A stretch of 64,000 nucleotides of DNA from Albula goreensis (lineage: Eukaryota; Chordata; Actinopteri; Albuliformes; Albulidae), in contig CM040746.1 in NCBI GenBank assembly GCA_022829145.1, forward strand, positions 24,047,832-24,111,831, written 5' to 3'. The number at the start of each line of letters is the position of its first letter. The first letter of the stretch is position 1. Below are positions 46,940-60,469 of the stretch, piece by piece. Below the pieces are notes generated by a model that was not told the origin of the DNA, ran no database searches, and was given only the letters and a program-made list of their open reading frames with translations. The translations under genes were made by a program, and so were the position numbers.

Positions 46940-49315
46940 GTAGTGACAAAACTTTGCAAAAACATGTGTTGCAATATGTGGGAAATAATTTTAGAAGGAA
47001 GAAATCAATTTAATTCCTGTCTAATTACTGATACTTTCACTGACATTAATTTTCAAATATGCATCCTTGTGTATCAGACCACTTTCAAACTATGGGATGC
47101 TGCAATATATACCAAACAAAAAGAACAGTTTTGTGAGTGGGCCTTTCAGAAAGTCATTTTGGGAAAGTGGTCTATCCTTTTTTAATGTTTTCTATTTTAT
47201 TGTCTAATTTTGAAATGCCTTTCCTTATTTTGATTTGAGTTTTTCCTTATCATTCATCCAGCTGGCTTGCAGTGTTTTTCACACTGCTCACTAATTAATG
47301 TCTGCACTTTCTGATGACTCCTGCAACAATATCGCCGTCATAGCTCGCCCACTCAAGCAGCCTTTCTCACAGCAAAGAAACCTTCTTTCTGAGGGTTTCT
47401 TTGTTTGTTTATTTTTAATGGATCATTTATTAGGGGGAGAATGTCATTAGGTAGAGTTCTTTTTTGTTGTTGGTTATTTATTAGGGCCCACGCCGGAAAA
47501 GTTGTTGAAACTGTTTTGTTATTGTTTAGACTTTTGTTCTTTTACTTATTGCGTCTTTGGACAAAGTCTGCTGAAACCTTCACAGCTTCCCAAAACCTTA
47601 TGAAACTTGTAAGATGAGTAGAGGCTAATACCAATGTCCCCAGCAAAGGTATTGTGCACAAAACAGCTAACTACATTTAGCTTCTCAATAGTCTCCTACC
47701 TTTACCGCTTATATCAATCCACACATAAACCCCCTGCTAGTACAGATACTGCTGCATTACATCTTTTCTGTCCTCCCAAGGTCATTTCACACAACTCCTC
47801 ATCTCACTTCACTGGCTTTCTCTTAAAAGTAGTATTGAGAATACATGTGTAGTGTTACACATATATCCATAGATAAGTGTATATATTAGAATATAATTTT
47901 AAGAAAATCTCATGATTAACATATTTATCATGGTGATATCTCATACAGCTAAGAATAAACAAAATGACGTGACTGTATGGATTATTGGGTTAAGTCTGTG
48001 AGCCACAGTTTAATGGGAAGTTGCACTCTTAAAATATACTATAAGACTGGAAAATCTGTTGACTCAGTTCTTGCTGCAATTTGAATCTATTTTTAAACAT
48101 CATATGTTTTTTTTTTCTTCCTGGGACATCAGCTCCTCAACATTCTTCAACTCTGTATGTATGTATGAATGTCGTTGCCTTAGTGATGGCAGATGTTTCA
48201 GCTGTAAGACCCCTGACATTTGCAGGTGTTATTGGTTGAGGGGCTAACATGCATCATATAAAAACACACACATTTTTTGTTTTCAGTTACCTGCACTTCC
48301 CTTCCAAGATGCAATCAAAGGTGTGACTTCACTTGCAGGTTGGGGAGAGAGGAAGTTGTATGGATGGATGTAGTGATGAAGCAAATTCCCATTCCCCTTT
48401 GACTTTCACACCTCATTTTTTTTACCTTTTTTCCACTATAAAAAAGCACATTGATACACATTGCTAGGCCCAATGTGATGACCTTAGGATTGGTCTGGCT
48501 TAATTATGGCATCCTGTAGCTGAAGTGACCCCACCTTACCCCCTGACTTTTGAATTGTGGAAGCTTCCTGATCCATTCATCTTGATCTTTATGGTCTACT
48601 ACAGGTGTGGATGTATTGAAGGAGGATATCAAAACACTAAAAGTGGTGTTTGTGTTTGCTCCCTGAAAGTCAGTTTGAAAGTTGCAACACCAAAAAGTTA
48701 TGCTGTGTCCGCAGTCTTTTTGCACTTTACATTCATGGGATTTAGTTTTAGTACATTTAAGCCTCAGTGCCTTTGCGTGCACGGTGTTGAACTGAAAATA
48801 ATGTGCTTGGGACAAACAAGTGGCCCTATGAAATGGCATATAATTTATCAAATTGCTTTAGTGAACATGGAAACTCAATCTAGGCTGGTATAGTGTGGCC
48901 CACATTGCAATGTGATGTCTCAGAGCCAAGACTTAATCAAAATGTCAGCTTAAATGGGTATGTGAAAGCTCTTCCTTTTTTTGGCCAATGTACTTTGGTA
49001 TTTATGCTCTACTCCAGTCTGTAGATGGCTGGTCATTATTGCAGTGGGTAAGTATACCTTGCATTTTAATTCAAGACATGATGTTATATATTTAGCAGAT
49101 ATTTTTAAGGCATGTAGGTGGTACATTTTGCCTTTACAGTTAAAGTATGAAAGCCTAAAGGCAATCACATGAGCATAGGTGTGCACTGGCCTGCAAGCCT
49201 GTTTGTGTGTGCCCTTGTGGCTGGATGAGTTATTCATGCATAAGGAAGTGACACTTTATGCGGTGGTAAAAAAAGGTAAGTGGGACACATATATTCACAC
49301 ATGCAGTCATGCATG
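46940..49315. other. Unassigned non-coding stretch
   Basis: No gene recognised. Around 47480-47560 the word tattagggcccacgccgg resembles the end of some fish miniature elements, but no partner end was found. Overlapping 115-122-codon openings on opposite strands at 48504-48893 have no homology I recognise. Confidence 0.35.
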
Positions 49316-49318
49316 TAT

Positions 49319-49357
49319 TCAAACACACAAACACACACACACATGCACACACACACG
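49319..49357. repeat. Imperfect (CA)n microsatellite
   Basis: CA tract with AAAC and ATGC interruptions. Confidence 0.9.
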
Positions 49358-49359
49358 GA

Positions 49360-52300
49360 CATGTTTCTACAGAATTTATGTAATGTGGCAGACTCATCAA
49401 ACCCGATTAATCGCAAATAGAGTTTGTATTGGGTATATGCTATAAAAGGTTAACGACCTGCCACTTGCAAATTATACAGAATAGGCAGTGAAAACTGAGG
49501 AAATATAGAATATGTCTGCGCAGTTACGAAAACAAGCCAGCGAGGTCAGTAGTTGATTTGGAAAAGCTAGCGCATTCCGACTTCTTCCGTGCTCTGCCTC
49601 CTTCATCAAGAAAATTGAACTGGAGTGAAAACATAAATAATATATCAAATATTTAATTCAGTCCTGTAGGGCCTGGCATAATTCAACCACCAACCTCTTA
49701 CAAACACAGGCTCGTCTGAGCAGTGCAGAGAAAACCTTTTTTATTATACACTGATCTCTATCAAATAATTTTGTAAGTTGTATTTTCATTCGTATCGTTT
49801 TTAAGAATTAAAAAAATATTTTCTTATGGAATTAATGTGTCTTAAAATCGATTAATGCATTATATATGCATTCATCATAGGATCACTGTCTTTTAAAAAT
49901 AAATATAGGATATCCTTATGGTAGAAAAAAAAGATTATAGAGTATAGAAGATTGCTATTGTGTGTTTAAAAAATGAATTATTTCAGTGTATGAATACAGT
50001 AAACTTTGCAGTATTTGGTGTTCATGATATGTGCCAGACTGAAAATATTATTTCCTTGCAATTCTGAGTTTGTGTCTGAACAAATATTGCTTTGCATTGA
50101 AAAATTACATGAATGCCCCTTATGGCAGCATGTTGCTTATGTAGCCACATACTCGCTGATTGCTCCTTAGATCTGAGCTAGAACAATGTGTTACGGACAT
50201 TTTAAAACTGGAATGTCAAACAGTTAATAATAGGCTGCCCCCCAGTGTGAGGATTTCATTAACTTAGCTTCAGTTGCTGGTTGTGGCTTCACTTTCACAG
50301 GGTGTGTGTCTCATAGGACCTGGTTTAAGGCAGGGTTTACCTGTACAGAATCCCTAACAGTGCAACATAATTATGTTGTTTGGAAAAAAATATCAATGAA
50401 TAGCAGTCCCAGAGAGGGATGGGGTCGGTGAAGCTGCAAAACCCAAACCCACACATACTGAGAAAATCTCCATGGAAACGATTTCAGTACCATCAGAAAA
50501 TGACTGACTTTATGTAACATGTTTTTCCACTTTTCATGTTTGATTTACAAGGTCATTACGTGTGGATGTGCGAGCATGTTTGCTTTAGAGTAAATGCATG
50601 CTGCGTTTTTAAGTCTTTATTTCTTCAAATGAAGTGTTAAAACAGCCAGTCTGAAAATAAATTCAAGTGTCAGCGTACCTCTTGAGGGGAAAGTAATGTG
50701 ATATATTAGTGAACGACCTCCAGGCTAAGAGAGGACATCTTGGCATTTAAAATCACATCCCTAACACTGCAACCCACATTGGTGGTCTTGGAATAAAGTT
50801 CAGTCAACCTTTCAAATCGAAGATATTTTCTGTTGAAATGGTTCTCTCTTCCATTTATGGCTGATGTGCTCTGTGATGTGTTTGGTGAGCAGCTATTTAA
50901 TTTAAGTTCATTTACAGATGCAGAGATCTGAAGATTAAAGTGATACAGTAGAATTAAAGAGAGATTTGGTTGAAAGCACTGATGTTTACATTTTCACATC
51001 ATATTTAAATGTGCAAATGAGGAGAAAGCCAAACATGTAGTGAGCTAAGAGTAAAATTATTTTGAACAAGAAAGGGGACAGTTTCTACAGAAATAATGTC
51101 AGGCAAGCAGTGATATCATCTTTACTTTTAAAGTCCAATTTCTTCTGTCATAAAGGTTAAAAAAATTCAGCACATATGAAATATTTCTGTAGAAAAATAT
51201 ATTCCAGGAAATATTTAATCATAAAAATATCCTGAAACTGGCTTCAAGAGAAAAAAGAAAAGGTCTTCATCCATCCATCAGTTGAAATACCCCTGTCACT
51301 GTAATGTATGACTGTTTGTTTGGGAAAGATTCGAAACTACTCCAAACTGTCAAATGACCCACATCAGGAAAAATGAAAACAAATGATGGGGTAAATAACT
51401 TCAAATATGAAATTCTCTGGTCATATATCTCAGCAGTGGAAGGCATACGGCTCAGGTGCGGAGCTGGGTAGATGCCATGCATGAATAATTGTTGATGGAG
51501 TAGAATGAACCTTGATGTATTTGCAGTTCTGCAGAGCAGTCCTGCTTTATGGCTCTGGCATTGGGCAAATTTGTGCAGGCAGAATCCCCCCTTGTGGCAT
51601 ACCTCACAAAACAGAGCTGCAGCTGGGACTGGGGGGGCTGTAGAGTGTCAATATTGCTATTCCACTTGGACCATCACTAGAATGTGGAACCAAAGACTGG
51701 CTTGCACTTGGCAGTTCTGTGCTCTGTGTCCAGATTCCCAAAAACCCTAACACAGACCTATGCATCCAAGACCTCTGCCATTGACCACATGATCTTGCAG
51801 AGCATGGTGTATTACCATATTGTGTGGATTACCAGGATCCATAGGCTCACATATATTTACTGTAGCCTAACAGTACATTTTATACAGTCCAACTGAAGTG
51901 CTGCATGACAGCCACAGCATTAGGTGTGAAACCATAAAAATTTCAAATGGTAAGTGCATCTGCTGCATGAATAATCAAATATCCAGAGAAAGAATGTCAA
52001 GGTCAAGATTGTGTGGAAACATAATATTTAACTAGAAAGCTCTAATATCAGATAGTATTCCAGCTCTGGATGAATTAAATTAGATTTTTCTTCTTTTTTA
52101 AAGGAAGTAGTGGAGGGGTTGTTTCCCCCTAATTGGTGTTTTTTCACAAGATTTTTTTTTCATAAATAGGTTGTGTTTTATATTTTCTACAAACAGTAAC
52201 TACATCATGTGTGTCTGGATTCATGATGCAGTGGGCTAATAAGTGTTTATTCCAGGGTTGGAGGGAGTATTGTTACTTAAGTTAGAGGCAGATGGTTTTG

Positions 52301-52620
52301 TAGGATTTGTCTGAATTTAATCTGAGAACAGATAGATTAACAAGTCACTTTTACAGCAGTGAATGTGGCTAATTTTGGAGTCAGTGTTTTAAATGGATTT
52401 TTAATGAGTTTACAGAATGCACTCTGGTGACTGTCTCATCAAAGACAATCTTCATTCAGAGGTTTAATAATGCAAGAGCATGAAGGCACTTCTTCTGAAG
52501 CGCTGAGACAGTCCTGCAGGAAATCAGAGGAAGATAGAAGGGATCTGACCTAGCAGAGCTTCCAATTAATCTCCATGAGTTTAGAGAATTTAGGATACTG
52601 AGCTACATCACGTTACCCTT
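49360..52620. other. Unassigned non-coding stretch
   Basis: AT-rich with several balanced islands. The one at 50400-50520 contains atctccatggaaacgattt (RFX-like half-site). A CTCF-like gccccccagtg occurs at 50237-50247 and cccccttgtggc near 51587-51598. A GC-richer block at 51530-51750 remains unidentified. No gene is recognised. Confidence 0.4.
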
Positions 52621-52626
52621 TTCACA

Positions 52627-53611
52627 TCCTCGACACACCTTCGGTCATCACACCCTTCCTCTCCTCTCCTGCATTCCCGAAGAAGTCATCACATCTCACG
52701 GCTTTTTCCAACATTTCTTTGCAAATGACACTGAACGTCTCCTTTCTTTTCCACCATCGGACATCCAGGTCTCTGCATGCATCTCATTTCACCTGAAGGA
52801 CATCTTCAGCTGGATGTTGGAACATCACTTAAAAGCTTAACCTGGCTAAGACTGAATTCCTCTTTGATTCCCTTCGAATCCTCCCCACTCTAAGACCTTT
52901 CCCTCACTCTGGATGTCACATTATATCTCACTCACAGTGCTTCCAGCAGAGGTCTAAGAGTTGCCCTGAACGAGTAACACCCCTTCATTTCCCACCTATG
53001 AGCATTCTTCTCACTGTTCTCTCTTCCTTTGCCATCAGACCCCTTTGGCAAATTCAGAAAACAGCTGCTTGACTTCATGACAAATCTCATGTTACACATT
53101 CACTTCACACCTACCTCACTTCATTAGCAACCTCTCACAGCCCACACCTAACTAAAAACCTTGATGCTAACTGAAAGGTCAGTGAATGGAATGGGTTTGC
53201 TCAGTTACAATGCCAGTATGTATGGAGGGGCCACTGGGGGCCTGCATTGGTCAGAAGAGTGCAATCATTTGTTATCTTCCAATGCAGATTAAAGACCCAC
53301 CTCTTCAGACTGCATTGGCTCCACTACAGTCCCAATGCCATACCAGTGCCAATTTGGAAAACTGGAGTATTTTATGATATGGTATTATGGTAGTTATCAA
53401 GTCTTAATTGTAGATATGACTTGTATCAGGGTCGTAGGATGGCTTGATTATCTACATTAGCACTTTAGTTTGTTGCTCAGGCTGTGCAAGGTCAGAGTCT
53501 TGTTAAAGAGGTCTTGTCCGAGTTTTGCTCTTAACAACAGAATCATTAACATTGTCTCACATTGTAGGTTTGCCTTGAATAAGGGCATCTGCTAAATTAT
53601 TAATCTAATGC
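52627..53611 (+). pseudogene. L2/Maui-type LINE relic, 3' part of ORF2 with tail
   Basis: Reverse transcriptase remnants follow the L2-type order. ITSHGFFQHFFANDT (to about 52732) holds the catalytic block, with FAND (52718-52729) in place of YADD, so the first catalytic Asp is lost. Next come PPSDIQVSACISFHLKDI and SWMLEHHLK, then after a frameshift LNLAKTEFLF (about 52835-52865). Further down, LIQKTAA-like sequence and RLKTHLFRLHW (about 53288-53320) match the C-terminal end. The 3' tail (to 53611) ends with aataagggcatctgctaaat, the hallmark tail of fish L2-type LINEs and of SINEs that use it. Several frameshifts and stops make it inactive. Confidence 0.9.
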
Positions 53612-54271
53612 ACTGTTCTTGTCTTCACATTTGTTTTAAAGTTGTTGCTTTTCGTATGATAAAAGAAACATATAAAATATATCTCTCACACAAGTTGCAA
53701 AACACAGATGGCTATTAAAGGAAATTACACTCTGAGAGACAAGACTCTGATTGGTTTCTTGCATGCTATGCCCAGAACAGTCCCATGATTAATTAACAGC
53801 TAAAGTACAGCCTCTTTTGATGATGCATTTCAATCTGCACTCAAATAATCCACCATTAAACTAGAAAAAATGGCTTTAGATACACCTCAACTGCACCTAA
53901 GAAGATGCACTTAACTCATGCACTGAGATCATTATAATATAACCCATTGTGTCAAAGTGGTATTGAAAATGAGTGGTATTATCACTGCTGGAAGATCTAC
54001 AAATAGATAGTTCTGTGTGTTGTTCAGATGATGTGGTACAGTGGAAACACACAAAATACTACTGTTGTACATTTTATGCCTTGGCAAAGTACTTCTCCCA
54101 TATTTCCAATAATTGTCCAGTTGCATAAATCTTGAGCATATAATTTGACATGGGTGAGTGTATCTGATCATTTCAAACTGACAACATGGAAAAATGCAAA
54201 CCATAATAGATCTCTGTCTACAGTATGCCATGCTAGAAAAGTTTTCAGTTACTTCATTTTGTTCATGACTG
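53612..54271. other. Unassigned non-coding stretch
   Basis: AT-rich; a 117-codon minus-strand opening (53932-54285) has no recognisable content. Confidence 0.4.
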
Positions 54272-54398
54272 TAGTGACAAGTCATTTACATTATTTATTT
54301 GCTTAGAGAGTGCCTTACCCAACATGCTTTCTTTTGGATATCGAACCTGTAACCTGTGGGTTACAAGCTCACAGACCCATGCTGCCGTCCTGTTCTCA
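54272..54398 (-). mobile_element. tRNA-derived SINE (HE1-like), minus strand
   Basis: On the minus strand the element begins near 54398 with cggcagcatgggtctgtgag, continues cttgtaacccacaggttaca and has a near-consensus B box ggttcgatatcc (complement of 54336-54347). The 3' part carries gggtaaggcactctctaagc and ends with aaataaataatgtaaatgac, like the tails shared with L2-type LINEs. This is the clearest of the three SINEs in the window. It is short, so the middle body may be deleted. Confidence 0.72.
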
Positions 54399-54399
54399 C

Positions 54400-55265
54400 A
54401 TAGTTTTGCCTCAGGGCTGGTACCCTGGAGAAAAGGTAAGTTGAACACAGAGAAGCCTGAGCATGTCTGTTAGTTGGGCCTCTATACAGTCAAGAGAAAA
54501 AGTGTCCACCTAGACAGACGTCAACCTTAAAAAAGAAAAAATAAGTCACCAATGCTGAATCATAATCTCAGTTTCTGTATTTTGCTCTTGGTGCAAAGGA
54601 TTCATTGCTCAAGCCAGCTTGGCGAAGTAACCATGTAGTAGCACCGTAATGCACATTACATACTGGTTTATGATGCTGCAAAGTGTGAACTCAAAATCTT
54701 TGTGAGATATCATGATTTGGTACAACATGCATTATCGTTGTACATATGCTTGATTATTTTACATACATGCTACATTGGCACATGTGCTTGATTATTTTAT
54801 ACTGAATTCGGAGAGGAATTCTTATGTTACATAAGAGCTGATATTGAGAGCCTTGGTAATATTTTTAAGACTCCATACATTAGCACTGGGCCATTTGTGA
54901 CACCTGAGTGAATAGGCTTCGCTTTTCATCATGCACAGTAGAGAATGATTAGGCAAGGATCAGGCAAAAGAGCCAGAGTAGCTAGGGAAATGTCTTGTGA
55001 TATGAAACTGAGGCTATGCTTGGAAAGTGTACTTTTTTAACATGATATGCATATATCAGTAAGATTCTGATGGGATGTGCCTTGCAGACTGTTTTTAACT
55101 CCTAGCTATTGGTTGGTCATAGCATTTAGTAAGGACTGATATACCTAATCAGGTCCTGCAGGGAGCATGGCCTAATAGCAGTTACTCTAGCAAAATAACT
55201 ATGTCCAGCAGTGTACAGCAAGGTACTGTTTTTCCAATTCAGGAATTCTGCTCTTTTGCTGCCTG
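54400..55265. other. Unassigned non-coding stretch
   Basis: Contains an 18-bp near-repeat (atatgcttgattatttta / atgtgcttgattatttta, about 54745-54762 and 54782-54799) and a small inverted repeat gtacaac/gttgtac (about 54721-54742). Nothing else is recognised. Confidence 0.4.
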
Positions 55266-55269
55266 AGCA

Positions 55270-55505
55270 GCTATTTTACATTTAAGAGACTGACTACCTG
55301 TGACTTCCAGTGCTGCTGATTAGCATTTGAGAGACTATCCCTCTGTATCTGCCTCAGCAATGGTTTTTAATTTGAGAAGCTATCGCCAATATACCTTCCA
55401 GAGGTGGTACATTTAATTTTAGAGACCGTACTCCTGTACTTTCCGAAGTCTCTTGAATGATGTTAGTCTTTGGAAAGACTATAGCTGAGTAAATCCCAGA
55501 GCTGT
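55270..55505. repeat. Ancient diverged tandem array, period about 45 bp
   Basis: Four to five units start at about 55279, 55324, 55369, 55415 and (weak) 55465. Each begins with a variant of catttgagagact and continues with a ctgta..cttcc-like part and a trailing gagctg-like word. Period is 45-48 bp. Identity between units is only moderate, so the array is old. No frame stays open across it, so a coding repeat is unlikely. Confidence 0.6.
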
Positions 55506-55804
55506 GTGTCCCATTTCATTGGCTATCTCTGTTTCCATTCCCCCAGTGTGCTGGGGCCTTCACATATGCAGCATGTGCATCTAATGAGGAGACATGTGGT
55601 GCACAGATGATAGGGAGACAGCCTAGGCTAAGACGTCTGTTTCTCCAATGTGGGCTGACAGTATACTAATTGTTTTGTTCTTCAGGGATGTAAAGCTATA
55701 TGGCTGCTGTTGTAATGGGACATGAGCCAGCTGGAGGGACCAGGGCAGACAAAGAGAACTCTTAGCTAGCTCACATCCACATGGGGACATAAGCTACATA
55801 TAAG

Positions 55805-55805
<1 letters not shown>

Positions 55806-55843
<38 letters not shown>
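55806..55843. repeat. (CA)n microsatellite
   Basis: About 19 uninterrupted CA units. Confidence 0.97.
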
Positions 55844-55847
<4 letters not shown>

Positions 55848-55849
55848 GA

Positions 55850-58800
55850 ATACCAACACCCAACACAGGATAATTATTTTCTTTTAATTAGTTCCTTGTA
55901 TTATGTTTAGTGTTACAACACATAAAATTAAACAGATGAGTATATACCACAATAGACCATATAATAACCATATATGTCAAATAAGAAATTAGACCCTACC
56001 TAAGGTAAGAAATTAAATGATCAAATAAATGAATAAATCATACACATACATATGTGAATTGGTCAATATGTCAGAAATCACACTGTCCCCACCCACCCTC
56101 CTGCAGATTGGTGTTGATGCCCTCAGTTGTGGCCCTTTTTTAGGGAATGAAGTTGATACCCATTTTTAACACTATTTACACAATCACTGATAGACATAAT
56201 GGCATGATGTTCAGCACTTACGCAATGGTTCAAATATTTGACATGATCTCTCTAAATAAACTAAATATACAGCATTCTTCTTGATACATGAAGCCAGATT
56301 AACTAATCTTCATGTGACCATTTTGTACAACTGAGTCAGCTTTGCAAAATCATAAGATATAATATTGATATGATAACCAAATTGAGACGCATTATTCATA
56401 CGTAACCTAAATTAACATATGTTATGCACACCGTGCGCATGTTTTTTTTTCTCAATCAATTTTCACATAAATAGGGAAAGATATCATTTGGGTATGTTTA
56501 GAGCTTTAATACATATGAAAAGTATATGGGCTTCATATATATAGGCCTCCCTTTGCCTCAAATTTTTATATGTGGCCAAGCACCCGCCAAGATCTACCAG
56601 GCAGAACACAGTTTCAGGCTGCTTTGCCCTCTCAGAGCCTCACTTCTCAAATACAATAATTTAGTCACACAGCTAATAGTGACCCAGGCATGCATCCAAA
56701 TGCAATAGGGTGCATTTGAGTTTTGAAAGGACTCGCCAAAGAAAATCATCAAATGCTAGACAGTTTAGAGGGGTGAGTCTTACTGCAGCTTTATGTCATA
56801 TAAGTGGAATTTGAACAAAAACACTTGCAACAAAGGGTGCCAACAATTTTGACTCTCTTCTTTTATCAAAGAAAATGAATCTCAAAACACATGCATTTTG
56901 AATCTTGAATAGCCTATTAGCTCATCTTCAGTAAGGGTAACAATAACGTTCATACAAAATATCTATGGAGTGTTGTACTCAAGGTCCTGATGTTAACTTT
57001 TTCAAGTTTTTGTTAAGCCTTGAGTCCTGAGTCTCTATTCATCATTTTTTTTTAGTTTTATACCAAGAACAAGTGTAGTTACCCTTCTTTGAACAGTTTC
57101 AAGAGCTTCAATATCTTTTTTTATAAAATGATAAGTTCCAAGAGTGATCTGACAAAAGCATTGTGTAACGTCAATGACTCACCACACTTCCTTTTTTCCA
57201 CTGATAAGAGATCCAAATTGTGTGCTTATTTTACTAGGGTATACAATGTCACTAATTGACCCTGGTTACAGGTGGTTTCTGAATGGCAGCCGTAACATAA
57301 ATATCACTTTTGTGAACTATTTATTTTTTTCAAAATTTCTCATATTATTTATCAAATGTTCAATTTAAAATCCCTTTTACAGAAGAAGTATATTGGTAAT
57401 TGGTGTGGAAATTGATATAAATCATATCATCTCATTTCTAATTACAGGTTTGTTACTTCAAAATACATGTTAAAATAAAAAAAAAAAAATCATTTTTTGT
57501 TATTTTACTTTGTCTTGCTCCTGGACATGAAAAATGTATTTTTATTCTGACATAGCTCCCCAATTTCCTTTCCTGTGTCAAGCTAGTGACTCTGTTAAAA
57601 ATAGCAAATGTGACTCAGAGTCAGACAGCAGTGGTGATGTCCATGTTATGACAATCAGGATTAAGGCAGCCATCCATGTATGAGCCTCTAAATCAGAATG
57701 ATATGCAGCCACCACCAAACTGAAGCTACATCAGCAGATGTAGGTACACCAGCCCTCATTACAGCTTGCCGTCCTTAGCTAACTGTCATTATATTATATT
57801 GGTCCACTGAGTTAGCTGGCAGTAATGTTGCCATATCCTCATACCCTGTTCTGAAGCCTGTTATCAAGCCAGCAACAAAGACTATAATGTATTTGCATTC
57901 TTTCCTAAGTTTGCAGCCTCAATGACTGACTGAGGGTTGTACATTTTGTGATTTCTGATGTAGGAATAAATCACAGTAAAATATTTATTTGGGTAGCAAG
58001 GGTGTTACCAGCAAATACTCAATGATCCGCATTGCTGAGGTAACAACTGGCTCAGCCTCTCCAAAGAAAGATAGGGGTTCAGCTAGTTATGTTTTTTTTT
58101 TTTTTAATTAAAAAGGAAATAGAGCAGTTACTCACATCCAACAGTGATAGTTGACTTCAGATGTGTGAAGTTGCAAAATAATACACAACGAGAAGGAAAG
58201 AAGCTCACACACTCACTAAAAGGAAACATTTCTAAACAGGTGTGAACCTAACACAGGAACCAGTCAGAGCATTAGGTTTTTCAAATGGGGATTGTAATTA
58301 AAATAAATCATACTGTCATGTATATTTTGGAAACATACTTCAAACATATATATTTTTTTGCCAGGATACTTCAATATATAAATAATAATACAATCATCAC
58401 ATTCCAGCATCAAGATCAATAGGTATTCACTCATTTTCAAAATTACAGCAGGAATTGCAGACGCCTTGCTATGTACATACACTGCACGTCTTTATACCCA
58501 CATGAATTCTGCCAGCAGAGCTTCATAAAAGGTTGAAATGAAAAGGGACTTAAATGATAAATAAACTCAGTGGACATTATCTCCAATGGAATCTATGCCA
58601 AAAACAGTATTCCCAGTGCACTCTCTTTTCTAGATCCAGTATCATTACTGCCAGAGGCAAGTATAGCCTTTTTAAAGTTTTTTCTTTTTGATCCATACTT
58701 TTTGCCAACATTTTCTTGGTACTATGTCAAAGATCCAAACAACAATAAATACATTTCTTTGTTTTCTCACACATGTTGATATCTTCAAGCTTACCGTTTT

Positions 58801-59060
58801 TAATCTAAATTGTCCCTGTGCTTTGAACTTGATAAGATGTAAAGGTGATTGCAAAAGGTGCATGCACATTTTACATCGTTATTGAGGCAACACGATTAAG
58901 TCATGCAAGACAGCCACCAAATGCTTGTCATTGAAAGTTATTTCATACTTTTCTAAAAAAAAATGTTTCTTCTAGTTTTGTGAGAATGGATGCAAGTACA
59001 ATAACAGTGGGTAATATTACAATACATTTCAATAGATGTATAGTACCAACAGATAGTAAT
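55850..59060. other. Unassigned non-coding stretch
   Basis: Near 56832-56850 the words aagggtgccaacaattttga resemble a Tc1-like 3' end but without further support. A 13-base A run is near 57478 and a 14-base T run at 58092-58105. No gene recognised. Confidence 0.4.
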
Positions 59061-59062
59061 AG

Positions 59063-59086
59063 TTTTTTTTTTTTTTTTTTTTTTTT
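59063..59086. repeat. Poly-T tract (24 T)
   Basis: Uninterrupted T run. No minus-strand retroposed body is identified next to it. Confidence 0.9.
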
Positions 59087-59089
59087 ACT

Positions 59090-60460
59090 GTTTACTAGTT
59101 TCATCTCCAAGTGCTTGTCTCTTTAAATGTAAATGTTTTCTCTCTCAGCCTGAAAGAGAAGGAGAATATATTTATGTGATTTTAGTTTTACTTTTTTTTA
59201 ACCCCGATTTTTTCCCCTTTTTCCCCACTCGAATGTTCAACCGAACTTGTTGACCTCACGACCTGTAGGCAGTAATTTATCCCACTCAGAGCCCGTCCTT
59301 AGTTTTACTTTTAACAAGGGTGAACTGAGCTCCTATCAAAAAAATGGGCATTGACTTTTGCTATATTCATAAAGCTAACCCAAAGAATATGAAATTGTTG
59401 AGGCTGACAGACAGCCCCTACCCACAAAATTAATTGCAGAAACAACCTTTAGACACTGAATTTCTGTTTTTGAAAAGAAAATGGGATTTTAAAAATGGAA
59501 TGAGGTACTTTGTTCAACTAAATATTTTAATGGAACAACATGAGTTATATAAAGAAGAATCTTTTTTTCAATCGCTTCAGCAAATGGGCTTGGAGTATGT
59601 ACCCTCCCTTCAACACAAGCTGATGAAACCATTGTATTTCCATAAAATTACATGCCAAAATGTGCTGAAAATTATTTGCATAATAGCTGATCGATTGACC
59701 ACATTGGGAAAAGGTAGCTAAGGAGACTTGAGAGAACTATTTAATTCATTTGTTTTTTTTATTTTTTGTTTTTTTCATTTATTACAGAAAACAATTTCTT
59801 TCTGCTTATTTAAAAGCATAATGTCAACAGAAGAAAAGAAGGTGAAACAGATAAAGCAGACAGATAAAGAGGGGTTTAATGAACAGTAATCAAAAAGGGG
59901 AGAAAATGGGAGAGATATTGATTCTAGGTGGGTGACTGTACAACAAAAGGTTGCAAACTGAATATCTCTGTAGCAGAATGTGAGCCATGTTTTCCTTTCT
60001 GTTGGACTTGAATTCAAGTGGATCAAGTCTCCCTTACTGCTATGGACTAGGTCAAACCACCTTGTAACACCAAGAGGAGAGAACAAATGGAAAGTTATCC
60101 TTTTTTTGGGTCTGGAAACATGTTATCCATAACCTCACCATCATCTTTTCTCCAGAATATACGTTTATGGTTAGAATTCAGTCTGGAATCCCAAAGCAGA
60201 AATGTGGTGCACCCCCTCCCTCTGGGATCAGCCCTGAATGATGGGCCTGGTCGCACAGGTATAATGTGGATCTCTGTGTTCTCTGCTCCTGTATCTGTAG
60301 GAGAGCTCAGAGAACAAAACCTTCAGCCATGTGTCACCTCCATGCCCACTATGAAAGCCAATCAATACGCAAATTACCACAGCTTCAGAGAGATCCAGCT
60401 TGCCCCTGCTTTTTTGTCTGTGTGCATAGGCTTTATGGCTTTATCATATGCATATGAACA
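59090..60460. other. Unassigned non-coding stretch
   Basis: The piece at 59200-59310 (cactcgaatgttcaaccgaa, followed by CpG-bearing sequence) looks like part of a dispersed repeat but was not identified. A 128-codon plus-strand opening at 60087-60473 shows no recognisable domain. Confidence 0.35.
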
Positions 60461-60469
60461 GGGTCAAAA

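Noticed and set aside
47480..47560. Possible miniature element end (tattagggcccacgccgg)
   Set aside because: A single GC-rich word without inverted partner; not enough for a call.
48504..48893. Overlapping 115- and 122-codon frames on opposite strands
   Set aside because: No homology, no splice or promoter context; paired openings reflect local stop scarcity.
56832..56855. Possible Tc1-like 3' end (aagggtgccaacaattttga)
   Set aside because: Only one short motif; flanking sequence does not follow the family.
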